Below, piece by piece: positions 53,754-63,335 of a stretch of 64,000 nucleotides of DNA. Position 1 is the stretch's first letter. Every line of letters starts with the position of its first letter. The notes beneath the pieces are model-generated. The model had not been told where the DNA came from. It searched no databases and saw only the letters and a program-made list of their open reading frames with translations. Where the stretch lies: assembly GCF_003149105.1 (NCBI RefSeq), contig NZ_QGDS01000002.1:62001-126000 (forward strand). The letters are read 5' to 3'. Source of the stretch: Faecalicatena contorta (GTDB taxonomy: Bacteria; Bacillota; Clostridia; Lachnospirales; Lachnospiraceae). Both the position numbers and the translations under genes were made by a program.

Positions 53754-54611
53754 TTATAAAATTGCTTCGTTTATTGAATACTGAACCTCAATGTGGTCGC
53801 TCACAAAATATGTGTCGTCACCACCCGGAAGTTTCCAATTTACACTAACGCTTCCCGGCTGAAAGTAACCATTCTGTTCTTTGTAATCAGAATAGGTTAC
53901 ATACCACGGCACCAGCGAGCTGCCTTTCCCGTTTTCGTCCATGTATCTGTCCTCGGTATCAAAACGTATAATATTGCCATTATTGTCAAAGGTAAATCTT
54001 CCTTTGGCAGTAACGCCCTTAAATGAAATCTTACCTTCAACGGTGCAATCGTCAACGGCTGTCCAGGACACATATTCCTGTAAAAACAAGGACGGCATAT
54101 ACACTGCGTCTGCCAACGCCGTTATCAACTGACCTTGGTCCATTTCTGCCCCAGTAGAGCAGAAAAGCCGGAACTGCTTGGCAAGCACACCTGTCATAGA
54201 GCCGAATCCATCCAACATGCTATCTTTGGCCTGCAATGGAATCCCTGCAATTCGTCCTGACAAGAAAGCATGCCGGTCGGGTCTGCCTACAAAATTAACC
54301 TGCATGAATTTAATTTTAATTGGTTTTTTGCCTGCCGACATACGAAACTTAGTGTTATGAAAATATATCAGCATGTTATCCATAAGAGGCTTTCCTATAT
54401 AGCCCCCGTTGATGATGTGCTGCCGGAGCAGAGCAGGCAGCTCAGCAACATCATCTTCTGTAAATATACTATGTATGCTTCTTTGCATATTTGTTTCGGT
54501 CAAAGAATCTTTTACATCTGTCAGATATTGTTTCCAAAGTCTGCCGCCGGGTATTGCGAAGTAAATCACTATGATTGCCAGTGCAATCAAAACTATCACT
54601 ATCCAAAGCAT
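53754..54611 (-). CDS. Membrane-anchored protein, DUF6544-like
   Basis: Protein of about 285 residues with one N-terminal helix (about 2-22) and a beta-rich soluble domain with repeated strand patterns (KGRFTFDNNGNIIRFDTEDR). It resembles the DUF6544 family of unknown function. The ATG at 54611 with gaggtgg upstream is preferred to a GTG at 54620. It converges with the spore photoproduct lyase gene, only 12 nt apart, and follows an RDD relic. Confidence 0.7.
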   Translation of the reverse strand: MLWIVIVLIALAIIVIYFAIPGGRLWKQYLTDVKDSLTETNMQRSIHSIFTEDDVAELPALLRQHIINGGYIGKPLMDNMLIYFHNTKFRMSAGKKPIKIKFMQVNFVGRPDRHAFLSGRIAGIPLQAKDSMLDGFGSMTGVLAKQFRLFCSTGAEMDQGQLITALADAVYMPSLFLQEYVSWTAVDDCTVEGKISFKGVTAKGRFTFDNNGNIIRFDTEDRYMDENGKGSSLVPWYVTYSDYKEQNGYFQPGSVSVNWKLPGGDDTYFVSDHIEVQYSINEAIL

Positions 54612-54628
54612 ATATTCCACCTCTATTC

Positions 54629-54778
54629 TTATTTTTGTCGAGCAGTATCGCTTTCTACAACGACTGTTTTAGCAATTAAATCGTGTATTCCTCTATGGTC
54701 TTTTCTGAATAAAAATCCAATCAATACAAAGGGCAGAATATTAATTGTATCCAATATCGGATTTTGTTGACGCGACCT
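54629..54778 (-). pseudogene. C-terminal relic of an RDD-family membrane protein
   Basis: Minus frame reads NPILDTINILPFVLIGFLF then RKDHRGIHDLIAKTVVV and stops at 54629. The hydrophobic helix followed by RGIHDLIAKT is the end of RDD proteins. A stop closes the frame just upstream, so about two thirds of the gene are missing. Confidence 0.7.
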
Positions 54779-54893
54779 TTAATTTCATTTTACCCAATGT
54801 TGCATGTACTTTTTAAATTCTATTCTACCACTTTGAAAGAAACCCGTAAACCTTTAAAATAGAATCTCAAAACTGTCTTTTGATTTTTTAAGT

Positions 54894-56222
54894 TTATTTG
54901 CTATAATACCGCTTTACAAGAATATATACCGGCAGGCCCAATAAGGTGATGGCGATGCTGCCAATAGACAGCAGTCTGGCGAAAGAACCTGACAGGAAAA
55001 GCTGGCTTACCATTACATATAGGCCGCTTAAAATTGCTAAAACAGGTATGATGGGATAAAAAGGTACCTTGTATTTACGTGGAAGGTCAGGTTTTGTTCT
55101 GCGCAGTTTCATTACACAAGCGAAGGTCAAGGTATAAAAAATCCAGCAGGAGAATACCGCAAGATCAGTCAGCATATCAAATTTGCCGCTTAAAGAATAA
55201 AGGCAAGCCAAAAACCCCACTAAGATGATAGAATTGGCCGGAACCCGATTTTTATTCAAACTGCCCAGGCGGTTGCTTGCGGGCAAAGTATTCTGGCGGG
55301 CCAGCAGGTAGGCAACGCGGGAGCCGGACATCAGGAACCCGTTGGCAGCTCCGATAACGGAAATGATAATGCCGATTTTAATCAGCAGGCCGCCTATTGG
55401 CCCAAAAATCTGCATAGCCACTGCGGAAGCAGGAGACTCCAAATTCATAAGCTGATCCGCCGGTATTACCCACAAATAAGCTATGTTGATAATGAAATAT
55501 ACAGCCATGATGATAGAAACACCGCCAACGATTGCCCGGGGAAGATCTCTGCTGGGATTTTTCATCTCGCCTGCGATAGTTCCTACATTAGTCCAGCCCT
55601 CAAAGGCAAAGAGTACTGCCAGCAGTGTAGAGCCGAGAACGGCTGCCGAGTTTTTACCCTCTGCAACCATTGGGGTAAAGACAGGGTTATTTCCGCTGCC
55701 GAAAATAAAGCCAAAGATCATTAAGAGTAACAGGGGTATCAATTTGCATATGGTAGAGACTACTTGGATGCCGCCGGCAGTTTTAGAACCCAGTGTATTC
55801 ATGATAACTAAGGTGATGATTACAGCCATAGCTATGGGCAGAGCGTACTGCATGCCTAAGTAGGCACCCAGCTCTGAACCAACCTTCACGCCATAGCCTG
55901 CCAAAAAGGCGGGGTAAAAAATCACTGTCTGCATCCAACCGGCCAGGAAGCCGATTTTTTCGTTGTAAACCTCACCCAGATAAGCTACCATGCCGCCTGT
56001 CTTTGGAATAAGGATTGCCACCTCCGCAAAGGTGAGGGCAGCTACTATGCTTGCAAAACCGCCCGCAATCCATGCCAGCATACCCATGCCGGGAGCGCCG
56101 CCCGTGGCCTGATAAATGGCATACGGCTTAAAAAATACGCCTGCACCGATAACGCAGCCTACGACAATTGACATGGCTGTTGCAACGCCTAAATTCTTCT
56201 TAAGTCCTTGATTATTTTTCAT
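54894..56222 (-). CDS. APC-family amino acid permease
   Basis: Membrane carrier of 442 residues with 12 helices. The first helix has the APC marks VVGCVIGAGVFFKP near 22-35, and helix 6 carries FAFEGWTNVGTIAGEMKNP near 208-226. It resembles LAT-type Ser/Thr exchangers (SteT). Single gene on the minus strand behind an A+T-rich leader; the gap 56223-56416 shows no other gene. Substrate unknown. Confidence 0.92.
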   Translation of the reverse strand: MKNNQGLKKNLGVATAMSIVVGCVIGAGVFFKPYAIYQATGGAPGMGMLAWIAGGFASIVAALTFAEVAILIPKTGGMVAYLGEVYNEKIGFLAGWMQTVIFYPAFLAGYGVKVGSELGAYLGMQYALPIAMAVIITLVIMNTLGSKTAGGIQVVSTICKLIPLLLLMIFGFIFGSGNNPVFTPMVAEGKNSAAVLGSTLLAVLFAFEGWTNVGTIAGEMKNPSRDLPRAIVGGVSIIMAVYFIINIAYLWVIPADQLMNLESPASAVAMQIFGPIGGLLIKIGIIISVIGAANGFLMSGSRVAYLLARQNTLPASNRLGSLNKNRVPANSIILVGFLACLYSLSGKFDMLTDLAVFSCWIFYTLTFACVMKLRRTKPDLPRKYKVPFYPIIPVLAILSGLYVMVSQLFLSGSFARLLSIGSIAITLLGLPVYILVKRYYSK

Positions 56223-56416
56223 AGTGTTTTCTTTTCTCCTTTACTGCCTGCAAAATTAGGTCTGTTTTCTCTAAGCTGCCATATATTTTCCCATTACTGC
56301 GCTTAAAAAAATATTATATCATATTATTTAACATAAAAAGACATAACTTCCTTTGGCAGGAAGCTACATCTTTCTGGTGTAATAGTGCAAAAAAGATTTT
56401 GGGTTACAGGAACGGA

Positions 56417-57892
56417 TCAATCCCTGGAATTTACATATCGGAAGCCACGATAGTTTCCTCCTGGCGATTTTACAGGCATCGCTTCTGCCTGACGCTGGGT
56501 TTGCTCTTTCGGTACTCCTATGTTGTCTATAGTATATTTGCCGCAGCTTTCCAACCCTTGTGGAAACGTAAAAATATTATAAGGATCATATTTTTGTTTG
56601 ACTTCTTTTAGATATTCAACATGACATCCGTAATATTCACTCTTATAGCAGCACAGCGCGTCATAAGGAAAGTTTACATAAGCTCCTGTCGTGAGTGGAA
56701 CCAGAAACGGGAACTTTTGATTGATCCACTCGGAATTGTCACAAGCAAAACGGCTGTCCTCCCAAATGGTCTCTATCCAAATAATATAATGTGCATTGCG
56801 GTGAAAAAATGCGGTATCATTCACGCCCATTTCGGCTACCTTACCACCCAGCGCATACATAGACAGTCCTGCATAAACAGAGCCGTCCGGACGATTTTGA
56901 ATCAGCTCTACAATGTCGCTGATTTCGCACAGACTAAACTGTCTGTAAACAAACCGGCTGGCAGATTGGAATTTTTCAAAGTCAGGATATGAGCTGCCAA
57001 GTATGGTTACGGCTTCTAAGAAGGTTACATACTGAATATTCGAGACGGCTCCTTGCAAATCCAAAAAGCTTTGAACCAAACAAGCCGCCTCTTCCGGCTC
57101 ACCATAGAAAATTCCTCTTACCAGCATGGATAGACCGTCTGTATCGGAATTGTATATTCTCGATATTAAAGTGAGACGTTGATCCGCATGACACAGCCAT
57201 GTTTGCCATGTTTCCAGAAATAGCTTCTGTGTCTGCATATCTGAATGAAGGTAGTCAATCTCAATCAGCGTAACATTTTGGATAGGAGGAGGGAGTCTGA
57301 ACGTCATAGAAATAACCACACCAAAATTTCCTCCGCCCGCACCACGGGAAGCCCAGAATAAATCCTTATTGCACCTGCTATTCGCTTTAATAATCTGACC
57401 TTCATAATTAACCAGTGTAATCTCTTCCAGGCTGTCGCATCCCAAACCGAAGCAGCGGCAGGAAAGTCCCCATCCGCCACCTAGCGCATATCCGCTGACT
57501 CCTACCGTTGGGCAAGTTCCGCCCGGAAAGGGATACCCTTTAGATGCTATATATTCGTATAGCTCACGGTTTGTCACACCGCCCTGCACACAAACAGTAT
57601 GGGACTGCTGATTTAGTTCTATATCTTTCATTCTGCTTACATCAATTACGAGAACACCATTTCCATTAGAGTATCCTTCGTAATTGTGGCCGCCGCTCCG
57701 GATTCGCAGTTCAACATTGTTTCGTCTTGCCCACATCACCGCATTGGAGACATCCTCTGCTGTCCGGCAATAATTGATAACAAGTGGATAGTGCTGAACT
57801 GCATGGTTCCAGCCTTGTCTGTCTTCGTTATAAGAATCATCGCAAGGTGTGACAATAGAACCGCTTAATCCACAAAGAAAAGAAGCATCCAT
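56417..57892 (-). CDS. Berberine-bridge-type FAD-linked oxidase
   Basis: Flavoprotein of about 491 residues in the VAO/BBE family. The PCMH FAD domain has RSGGHNYEGYS near residues 65-75, whose His can bind FAD covalently, and GGTCPTVGVSGYALGGGWG near 124-142, whose Cys would make the second FAD bond. The C-terminal BBE segment is KYDPYNIFTFPQ. Relatives oxidise carbohydrates or alkaloids with O2. Start ATG 57892 has aaggagg upstream. An O2-using type of enzyme is odd in a presumed anaerobe; it may use another acceptor. Confidence 0.88.
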   Translation of the reverse strand: MDASFLCGLSGSIVTPCDDSYNEDRQGWNHAVQHYPLVINYCRTAEDVSNAVMWARRNNVELRIRSGGHNYEGYSNGNGVLVIDVSRMKDIELNQQSHTVCVQGGVTNRELYEYIASKGYPFPGGTCPTVGVSGYALGGGWGLSCRCFGLGCDSLEEITLVNYEGQIIKANSRCNKDLFWASRGAGGGNFGVVISMTFRLPPPIQNVTLIEIDYLHSDMQTQKLFLETWQTWLCHADQRLTLISRIYNSDTDGLSMLVRGIFYGEPEEAACLVQSFLDLQGAVSNIQYVTFLEAVTILGSSYPDFEKFQSASRFVYRQFSLCEISDIVELIQNRPDGSVYAGLSMYALGGKVAEMGVNDTAFFHRNAHYIIWIETIWEDSRFACDNSEWINQKFPFLVPLTTGAYVNFPYDALCCYKSEYYGCHVEYLKEVKQKYDPYNIFTFPQGLESCGKYTIDNIGVPKEQTQRQAEAMPVKSPGGNYRGFRYVNSRD

Positions 57893-58057
57893 CAAACCCC
57901 TCCTTTTTATTCTTGATTAGCTGTCAGTTCAACTTCCACGAACTGTGTTTTATTATATGCAACGATGTTTTAACGGTTCACCCCGGTAAACCGTGATATG
58001 GCGGATATATTGAAATATATGAACAAGGGCTATCTTTTAATTAATGCAGTACAAAAA

Positions 58058-58087
58058 ATAAAAGCCCTGTAAACACAGAGCTTTTAT
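58058..58087. terminator. Terminator after the XRE/ABC operon
   Basis: Hairpin ataaaagccctgt / acagagcttttat with one C-A mismatch and loop aaac; T-rich on both strands. The rest of 57893-58157 shows no gene. Confidence 0.75.
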
Positions 58088-58157
58088 GTGTCATTAGTAT
58101 AAAATAGATGCACTGCATTTCAAGCCCAAATCAACTTGAATTATCAGCTGAGCGGCC

Positions 58158-58922
58158 TTACAGTTGTTTCTTTCGAAATATCAATACCGATAACAACACA
58201 AAAAGCAACGAAAGCAGACAGGAAATCAAGATAGTGCCATAGAGCGAAGCTGCCTCTATGGAATTTGTTATGAGTCCCAAATTATCAGTCACCAGCGAAA
58301 TTGGATTATACTCATGTGCCGCCGGCATGATATTTACAAGCATACAGATAACCACTGCCGCACCTGTGATGAGCAGACATCCATAATTGCTTTTTGTTAA
58401 GGTTGCTGCGAGCAATAATATGGCCAGCAGAAACAAGCCAAACAGCCATAGGCAAAACGTTGAAAATAGAAGATTTGCTGTTTTGTCCCCAGGGAAAAGA
58501 TATACTGTGTAACCATAGGTTAGCCCAAAGCACAGTGCAATACTAATCGTCCAAACCAGAACCATACAGGTGTATTTTGAAAGGATGACTACAGTCCGGG
58601 ATAATCCTTTTGTCAGCATATTGATAAGTGTACCCGTAGACAGCTCAGAGGACAAAACGCCACTGAATAGAATCACCGTCACAATCAGTCCCATTTGCGT
58701 TGCATTTTTGAAAAACTGCGTCCAGGCGTCAAAAGCAGTCGCCTCCGGCAAGGACATGGAGATGCTGTCCGCCATAAGACTTCCAAGTATTTCAGGCAGC
58801 AGTTTTGCCATGAGGGGATTTGTGATTCCAAAAACCGCGAAGACCATTAGCATAATGAGCAGCTTATAAGTTTTTGTGTATTCAAAAATCTCTTTTTTCA
58901 AAAAAACTGTGTAATTTCTCAT
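58158..58922 (-). CDS. ABC-2 permease of the XRE operon
   Basis: Membrane protein of 254 residues with six helices, like the permeases of bacitracin/lantibiotic-type exporters or NatB-like systems. Its ATG overlaps the ATPase stop (ATGA), so the two are translated together. Last gene of a four-gene operon that starts at 61161. Substrate not known. Confidence 0.87.
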   Translation of the reverse strand: MRNYTVFLKKEIFEYTKTYKLLIMLMVFAVFGITNPLMAKLLPEILGSLMADSISMSLPEATAFDAWTQFFKNATQMGLIVTVILFSGVLSSELSTGTLINMLTKGLSRTVVILSKYTCMVLVWTISIALCFGLTYGYTVYLFPGDKTANLLFSTFCLWLFGLFLLAILLLAATLTKSNYGCLLITGAAVVICMLVNIMPAAHEYNPISLVTDNLGLITNSIEAASLYGTILISCLLSLLFVLLSVLIFRKKQL

Positions 58923-59836
58923 TGCACCGCCTCCATAAACAGACTTTCCAGCGTTGGTTCCATAGCTGCAAACTTAAGCGGCACAATCTGCTTTTGCGAT
59001 AACACGCTCAGCAGAAAATGTCCGCCCACATTGTGATCGGCAACCAATGCGGTCACAGAGTTTCTGTTTCGCGATAAACTGATTGCCGGCTGCCTCAACT
59101 CCTCCGCGTTCTCGAATAAAAACGCTTCCTCTACACTGCCGAATTCAAGGACAAACCCGTTATGCCTGTGGCGCTCTTTTATTTCAGAAAGCGTACCATG
59201 CAGCGTCAGCCTGCCTTTGTGCAATACCGCAATGCGGTCACATACTCTTTCTACGTCTGACAGGATATGGGTGGAAAACACAACTGTTGTTTTTCCTTTT
59301 ACTGCAAGTAAGATATCTAGTAGTTCCTTTCTGCCGATTGGGTCAAGTGCCGATGTCGGTTCGTCGCAGATAAGAAGTTTGGGCTCGTTCAGTAAGGCCT
59401 GTGCGATACCAAGACGCTGCTTCATTCCTCTGGAAAATCCGCTGATTTTCTTTTTCTCGTCTTTTAGCCCCACGAGGGAGAGTAATTCCTCACTTCTCAA
59501 TTTGCTCTTTGCTTTTGTAAGCCCTGTTATTTCACTGCATAGTTTCAAATATTCCATCGGACACATATATCCATAGAACTCCGGAACATCGGGAAGGAAG
59601 CCTATGTTCCGATTGGTTTTTGTTTCTCCATATGCGACTTTTTCACCGCATACGGTTACACTTCCGCTGTCCGGCTTCAATAATCCGAGAACAATTTTCA
59701 TCGTTGTTGTTTTACCCGCGCCATTCTGCCCGACAAAACCAAATATAGAATGCTCCGGCACATCCATGTCCAATCCACTGAGCACTTCATAGTTTCCAAA
59801 GTGCTTGAAAAGCTGATTAACCTCTAAAATACCCAT
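58919..59836 (-). CDS. ABC transporter ATP-binding protein of the XRE operon
   Basis: ATPase of 305 residues: Walker A GQNGAGKTT near 36-44, signature FSRGMKQRLG near 133-142 (Arg in place of the first Gly of LSGGM), Walker B LLICDEPTSALD near 153-164, and STHIL switch near 187. It starts on the stop codon of the PLDc_N gene (TAATG). Confidence 0.93.
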   Translation of the reverse strand: MGILEVNQLFKHFGNYEVLSGLDMDVPEHSIFGFVGQNGAGKTTTMKIVLGLLKPDSGSVTVCGEKVAYGETKTNRNIGFLPDVPEFYGYMCPMEYLKLCSEITGLTKAKSKLRSEELLSLVGLKDEKKKISGFSRGMKQRLGIAQALLNEPKLLICDEPTSALDPIGRKELLDILLAVKGKTTVVFSTHILSDVERVCDRIAVLHKGRLTLHGTLSEIKERHRHNGFVLEFGSVEEAFLFENAEELRQPAISLSRNRNSVTALVADHNVGGHFLLSVLSQKQIVPLKFAAMEPTLESLFMEAVQ

Positions 59837-60042
59837 TATTCTTCCCCTCTGCCGAAGGCGAAGTATACAACCGGGCCGATAATCTGGACGAACATGACAA
59901 TCAAAGCCCAGATTACTTTATTCCCGAAACGGTAATGGGGATGCCGCAGCACATGAACAAGGGCGGTAATACCAAGTGCAACCTGCGCGGCAACCAGCGG
60001 AATGAGAAACGGCAAATATTCCTTCAACATAGCTAAATCCAT
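59836..60042 (-). CDS. PLDc_N-domain small membrane protein
   Basis: Protein of 68 residues with two helices and the PLDc_N (phospholipase D nuclease N-terminal) pattern: a helix, a basic loop (RHPHYRFGNKVIWALIV), a second helix, then GPVVYFAFGR. Small proteins of this kind often go with ABC-2 exporters and their XRE/MerR regulators. RBS ggaggatt lies 5 nt upstream. Probably an accessory membrane subunit. Confidence 0.85.
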   Translation of the reverse strand: MDLAMLKEYLPFLIPLVAAQVALGITALVHVLRHPHYRFGNKVIWALIVMFVQIIGPVVYFAFGRGEE

Positions 60043-60054
60043 GATGCAATCCTC

Positions 60055-61161
60055 CTAACAATTGTTTTTTAGTTTTTCTGAAATCCTCTGAAAGCGGGGC
60101 TCATCAGCTAATGCAGTAAACACGGGATTATTTACCACCCCGTCGGCCATGCTCTGGCGGACGATTTTCTCATCCCGGGGCAGGGCGGTTCCTAAATCAA
60201 ACTCTTCAAACCACTCATCTATCAGATTGAAGTAATCATCTCCTTTTAATTGCAGCGGATAAATATCTCCTGTGACAAGCTCTACGTATTCTTCAAGGAT
60301 TTCCAAGGCTCTGTCTGTATTTCCGAGCAGCATATATCCGTGCGCAGCCAAGATGTGGAACTTTATGAGTATCGACGGGTGAAGATTTTTTAAGTCAAAA
60401 GCCTCAGCGACGGCAAGCGCTCGCCTGTATGTTTCATCAAACTGTTCCTGCTCGTCTGTACAAAGCATAAGATAATCGGGAAAGGCACCAAAAAGAGAAG
60501 CCATATGCTGGTAGATGCCGATTTGCAGTGTAGATTTTGCTTCCCGGGGTTTGCCGATCATTTGGTAGGCTGGCGCAAGCAGTGTTTCTGCAGAAATTAT
60601 CTTCCGGCTTGTTCCCTCAAGCAGCTCTATAACCTCATTTGGATTGCCCAGCGTCAAGGCGCAGAAGGCCTCCATATTTAATGCGAGCTGCTTAAGCTCC
60701 GCATCTTCACTTTCTTTTTTCACCCGGATAAACAGCTCTTTGGCTTCGGCAATTACAGAGAAGGCTTTATCCATGTCACCGGATTCCATGCTGTTGTTTA
60801 CGAGCAGTGCACCAATTTGGAACAGCAATGGAAAGCAGGAGAAATACTTTTTAGCAATTTCACGGCAATGCTCCAATACTTCATCGAATGGTTTGGAAGC
60901 AAAATCGGCAGATAGTCTCAGATACAATTTACGGATATCCTCTTTGCTCATTTGCGGCTCATAGCCCATGAGCTCATCAATGCTAATATTGAAAAAGGCC
61001 GCAAGCTGAGGGAGAAAAGTAATGTCAGGATAGCTCTGACCTGTTTCCCATTTAGAAACTGAAGCCTTCGATACTCCAATGTAGCTTGCAAGGTCATCTT
61101 GGGTCAGTCCTTTTTCTCTGCGCTTGTTGATGATGGCTCTGGCAATATTGATTTCTTTCAT
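60055..61161 (-). CDS. XRE-family regulator with TPR-like C-terminal domain
   Basis: Protein of about 368 residues. The N-terminal Cro/C1-type HTH has GLTQDDLASYIGVSKASVSK near residues 18-37, followed by WETGQSYPDITFLPQLAAFF. The rest is helical and repeat-like, similar to TPR-type ligand-sensing regulators. The start at 61161 has ggaggt 7 nt upstream. It heads the operon with the PLDc_N and ABC genes, and its promoter overlaps direct and inverted AAATCAAC sites, so autorepression is likely. Confidence 0.9.
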   Translation of the reverse strand: MKEINIARAIINKRREKGLTQDDLASYIGVSKASVSKWETGQSYPDITFLPQLAAFFNISIDELMGYEPQMSKEDIRKLYLRLSADFASKPFDEVLEHCREIAKKYFSCFPLLFQIGALLVNNSMESGDMDKAFSVIAEAKELFIRVKKESEDAELKQLALNMEAFCALTLGNPNEVIELLEGTSRKIISAETLLAPAYQMIGKPREAKSTLQIGIYQHMASLFGAFPDYLMLCTDEQEQFDETYRRALAVAEAFDLKNLHPSILIKFHILAAHGYMLLGNTDRALEILEEYVELVTGDIYPLQLKGDDYFNLIDEWFEEFDLGTALPRDEKIVRQSMADGVVNNPVFTALADEPRFQRISEKLKNNC

Positions 61162-61180
61162 GTTCATCACCTCCACTATT

Positions 61181-61244
61181 ATTATACTGGCTAACAAAAT
61201 CAACCTCAATGGATTTATAGTTGATTTCCGGTGATTAAATCAAC
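61181..61244 (-). promoter_or_regulatory. Promoter and operator of the XRE/ABC operon
   Basis: Minus strand: TTGAGG (61204-61209), 17-nt spacer, TATAAT (61181-61186). Three AAATCAAC half-sites are present: 61197-61204 and 61220-61227 in inverted order, then 61237-61244. The first sits between -35 and -10, so a bound regulator would block polymerase. Confidence 0.75.
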
Positions 61245-61391
61245 CACAGGGAAACTTATGGTGTTCCATGAGATAACTCCTTCCTGTACGAAGATGGTTT
61301 TGGCGTGTCCTGCAAAGCCGCTTCCTTTCTAAGTTTAGGGCAAAAGAAAAGAGCAATCATGATGATCGCCCAATAAATGTTCATAACCATA

Positions 61392-62291
61392 TTAAAAGGG
61401 CGAATCATTCTGATTGCCGCTTACAGACATTAAATATTTCTTGACTCCCAACCAAAGGAATCCCACCTTTAAATCTTTAACAGATATCTGAGGGGTCTGC
61501 GGAACCTGTTCTGCGATATTCTGTAAACAGTATCCCTCTTTTATAGCAACAAATTTACAGATTCCCGGCTGTAAGGCCTTGCGTGGGCATCCATAAATAC
61601 ATTTCATGCAAAGATGACATTGATTACCAAAGGCCGGTTTTTCATGCAGCATCGTGATATTACCGGCAGGGCAGTGCCTGGCACACCAACCACATTTGGT
61701 GCAGTGCCCCAGCACCTTTATCCGTTTACCCCAGTAGTGTCCCCCTGATGTTTCCAACTTTCCTATCCCAGAGAATATTCTATCAATCCATAAGGGTTTA
61801 GCTTTTTTGCATATGCCTGACAGAAGATCCTTTGTGATTTGACCAACTACTCTCGGTAATGCCTGTATCAGCAGATGGGGTAATGGACTTGGGGCAGGAG
61901 TGACCCAATTAGAAGGCATGACGACCATTTTGTCATATATTACACGATAGCCTTTTTTTGTTAGCCGCTTAATACTGCTGACCCGACAGGCTGTGTTGGG
62001 GCAAATATCACCGGCTCCGGAAACAGAGATTACGGCTCCGGAGACTTGATTTACAGTATCCAAGCCATCAATCCACTTGTAAACTGCCGCCGGTGCGTTA
62101 AAAGCGTGAACCGGGAACAGTAAAAGAAGAAGGTCATGGTCACAGTGGTCTATATTTATTTGATTGTTGATTTTTTCAATAGTGCAGACACAGTCGCTGG
62201 ATTCAAAGCAGCTATGGAAGTTTTCGGCCGCCATCTCGGTGCCACCGGTGCCGGAATAATAGGCAATTTTTATATTGGAATATGTGTTCAT
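61392..62291 (-). CDS. EFR1-type flavodoxin/ferredoxin fusion protein
   Basis: Electron-transfer protein of 299 residues. The flavodoxin-like domain (about 6-175) has the FMN loop YYSGTGGTE near 12-20. The C-terminal part carries two 4Fe-4S sites, CTKCGWCARHCP near 198-209 and CHLCMKCIYGCP near 227-238. This is the plan of EFR1-family proteins in anaerobes. It follows the choloylglycine-hydrolase-like gene by 45 nt on the same strand, so they may be cotranscribed. Partner and reaction are not known. Confidence 0.9.
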   Translation of the reverse strand: MNTYSNIKIAYYSGTGGTEMAAENFHSCFESSDCVCTIEKINNQINIDHCDHDLLLLLFPVHAFNAPAAVYKWIDGLDTVNQVSGAVISVSGAGDICPNTACRVSSIKRLTKKGYRVIYDKMVVMPSNWVTPAPSPLPHLLIQALPRVVGQITKDLLSGICKKAKPLWIDRIFSGIGKLETSGGHYWGKRIKVLGHCTKCGWCARHCPAGNITMLHEKPAFGNQCHLCMKCIYGCPRKALQPGICKFVAIKEGYCLQNIAEQVPQTPQISVKDLKVGFLWLGVKKYLMSVSGNQNDSPF

Positions 62292-62336
62292 TATACAGGT
62301 ACCTTATCCTTTTGGGGTGACTGTTAGATTTCAATG

Positions 62337-63335
62337 TTAAATTGGTAGAAACTCTACAGGCCTAAATATTGAGCCGAGATCGATAAGCTTTTGATTCCAT
62401 TGATTAGATTTTCCATCATTGATGGATGCCTTATAAATTTGCTGGTTTGTATGGGTATTCACAAAATAGTCCCCTTTTTCCTGGTTCATAAAAGCCGTGT
62501 ACAATGTGAAATCTGATGTATCGCGCCCTGTCATTATAACACCCTTAGGTATACTTACGCTTTTAAGACACTGGAAACAAAGCCCTACGGCGGAATTATC
62601 ATCTGGGGGTGTGTATGTGTGTTTTTTAATAAATGCTGTGCGCACAAATCTTTCAGGTGACGCAAACCCTCCGGGAAGTCCAAGGGTTCCTCCGGCTTGG
62701 CTGGGTGCAGAAAGCTTCACTTCTCCCCAGTGAGTGTTTTCACATTGGATAGAAGTGACATTTGTATAATTATTAAGATTTGTCATGTGCCAAGAAAAAT
62801 CTGGTGCATTTGCAAGTACTCCAATTTGATTTTCAAAAACGTTAAATCCCTTTTCGGTTTTCTCAATAACCACGCATCTTCCACTTTTTTCCGCCGCAAT
62901 CCAATGAAGCGGTGCGGAGGTTTTAGTTACGGGATCGGCTTTACCAATAAGGCTCACTTCCTTAACAGCTTGCTTTACATCAGACACTGTTGAACATCTT
63001 CCAAGTATATATTTCAGAAAATCAAAAGCGGCAAGCTGAATTTTTTGTGTGCCTTGGTAAAGTGAATCATATTTTGCACAACCGCTGAAATAAAGAGCGG
63101 CTGCAGCGAAACCTGTTTCATTTACACCGTCAAAGAATGATAAAAGCCCCTCAAGCTGCTGCCCAATGCCAATAAATTTATACCTTGTTGTTATTTTTCT
63201 CATATCTGCAGCGCTTTTCCATATATATTGCCGTGGTACTATAAAAAGATGAGGATCAATATCATGAGAGAAATCCATATTTCTTCCCAAAAAACTTTTA
63301 TTTTGCAGTGTTTTCATTGTTATTGAGGTGCACAT
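62337..63335 (-). CDS. Choloylglycine hydrolase family protein (bile salt hydrolase / penicillin V acylase)
   Basis: N-terminal-nucleophile amidase of 332 residues. It starts MCTSIT, so removal of Met exposes the Cys2 nucleophile. Arg and Asp in FLGRNMDFS (near 16-24), Asn in GVLANAPDFSWHMTNL near 175-185, and Arg in SPERFVRTAF match the catalytic set of the family. Members split conjugated bile salts or penicillin V; the two cannot be told apart safely from sequence. RBS ggaga lies upstream. In a gut Firmicute, bile salt hydrolysis is the likelier role. Confidence 0.9.
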   Translation of the reverse strand: MCTSITMKTLQNKSFLGRNMDFSHDIDPHLFIVPRQYIWKSAADMRKITTRYKFIGIGQQLEGLLSFFDGVNETGFAAAALYFSGCAKYDSLYQGTQKIQLAAFDFLKYILGRCSTVSDVKQAVKEVSLIGKADPVTKTSAPLHWIAAEKSGRCVVIEKTEKGFNVFENQIGVLANAPDFSWHMTNLNNYTNVTSIQCENTHWGEVKLSAPSQAGGTLGLPGGFASPERFVRTAFIKKHTYTPPDDNSAVGLCFQCLKSVSIPKGVIMTGRDTSDFTLYTAFMNQEKGDYFVNTHTNQQIYKASINDGKSNQWNQKLIDLGSIFRPVEFLPI

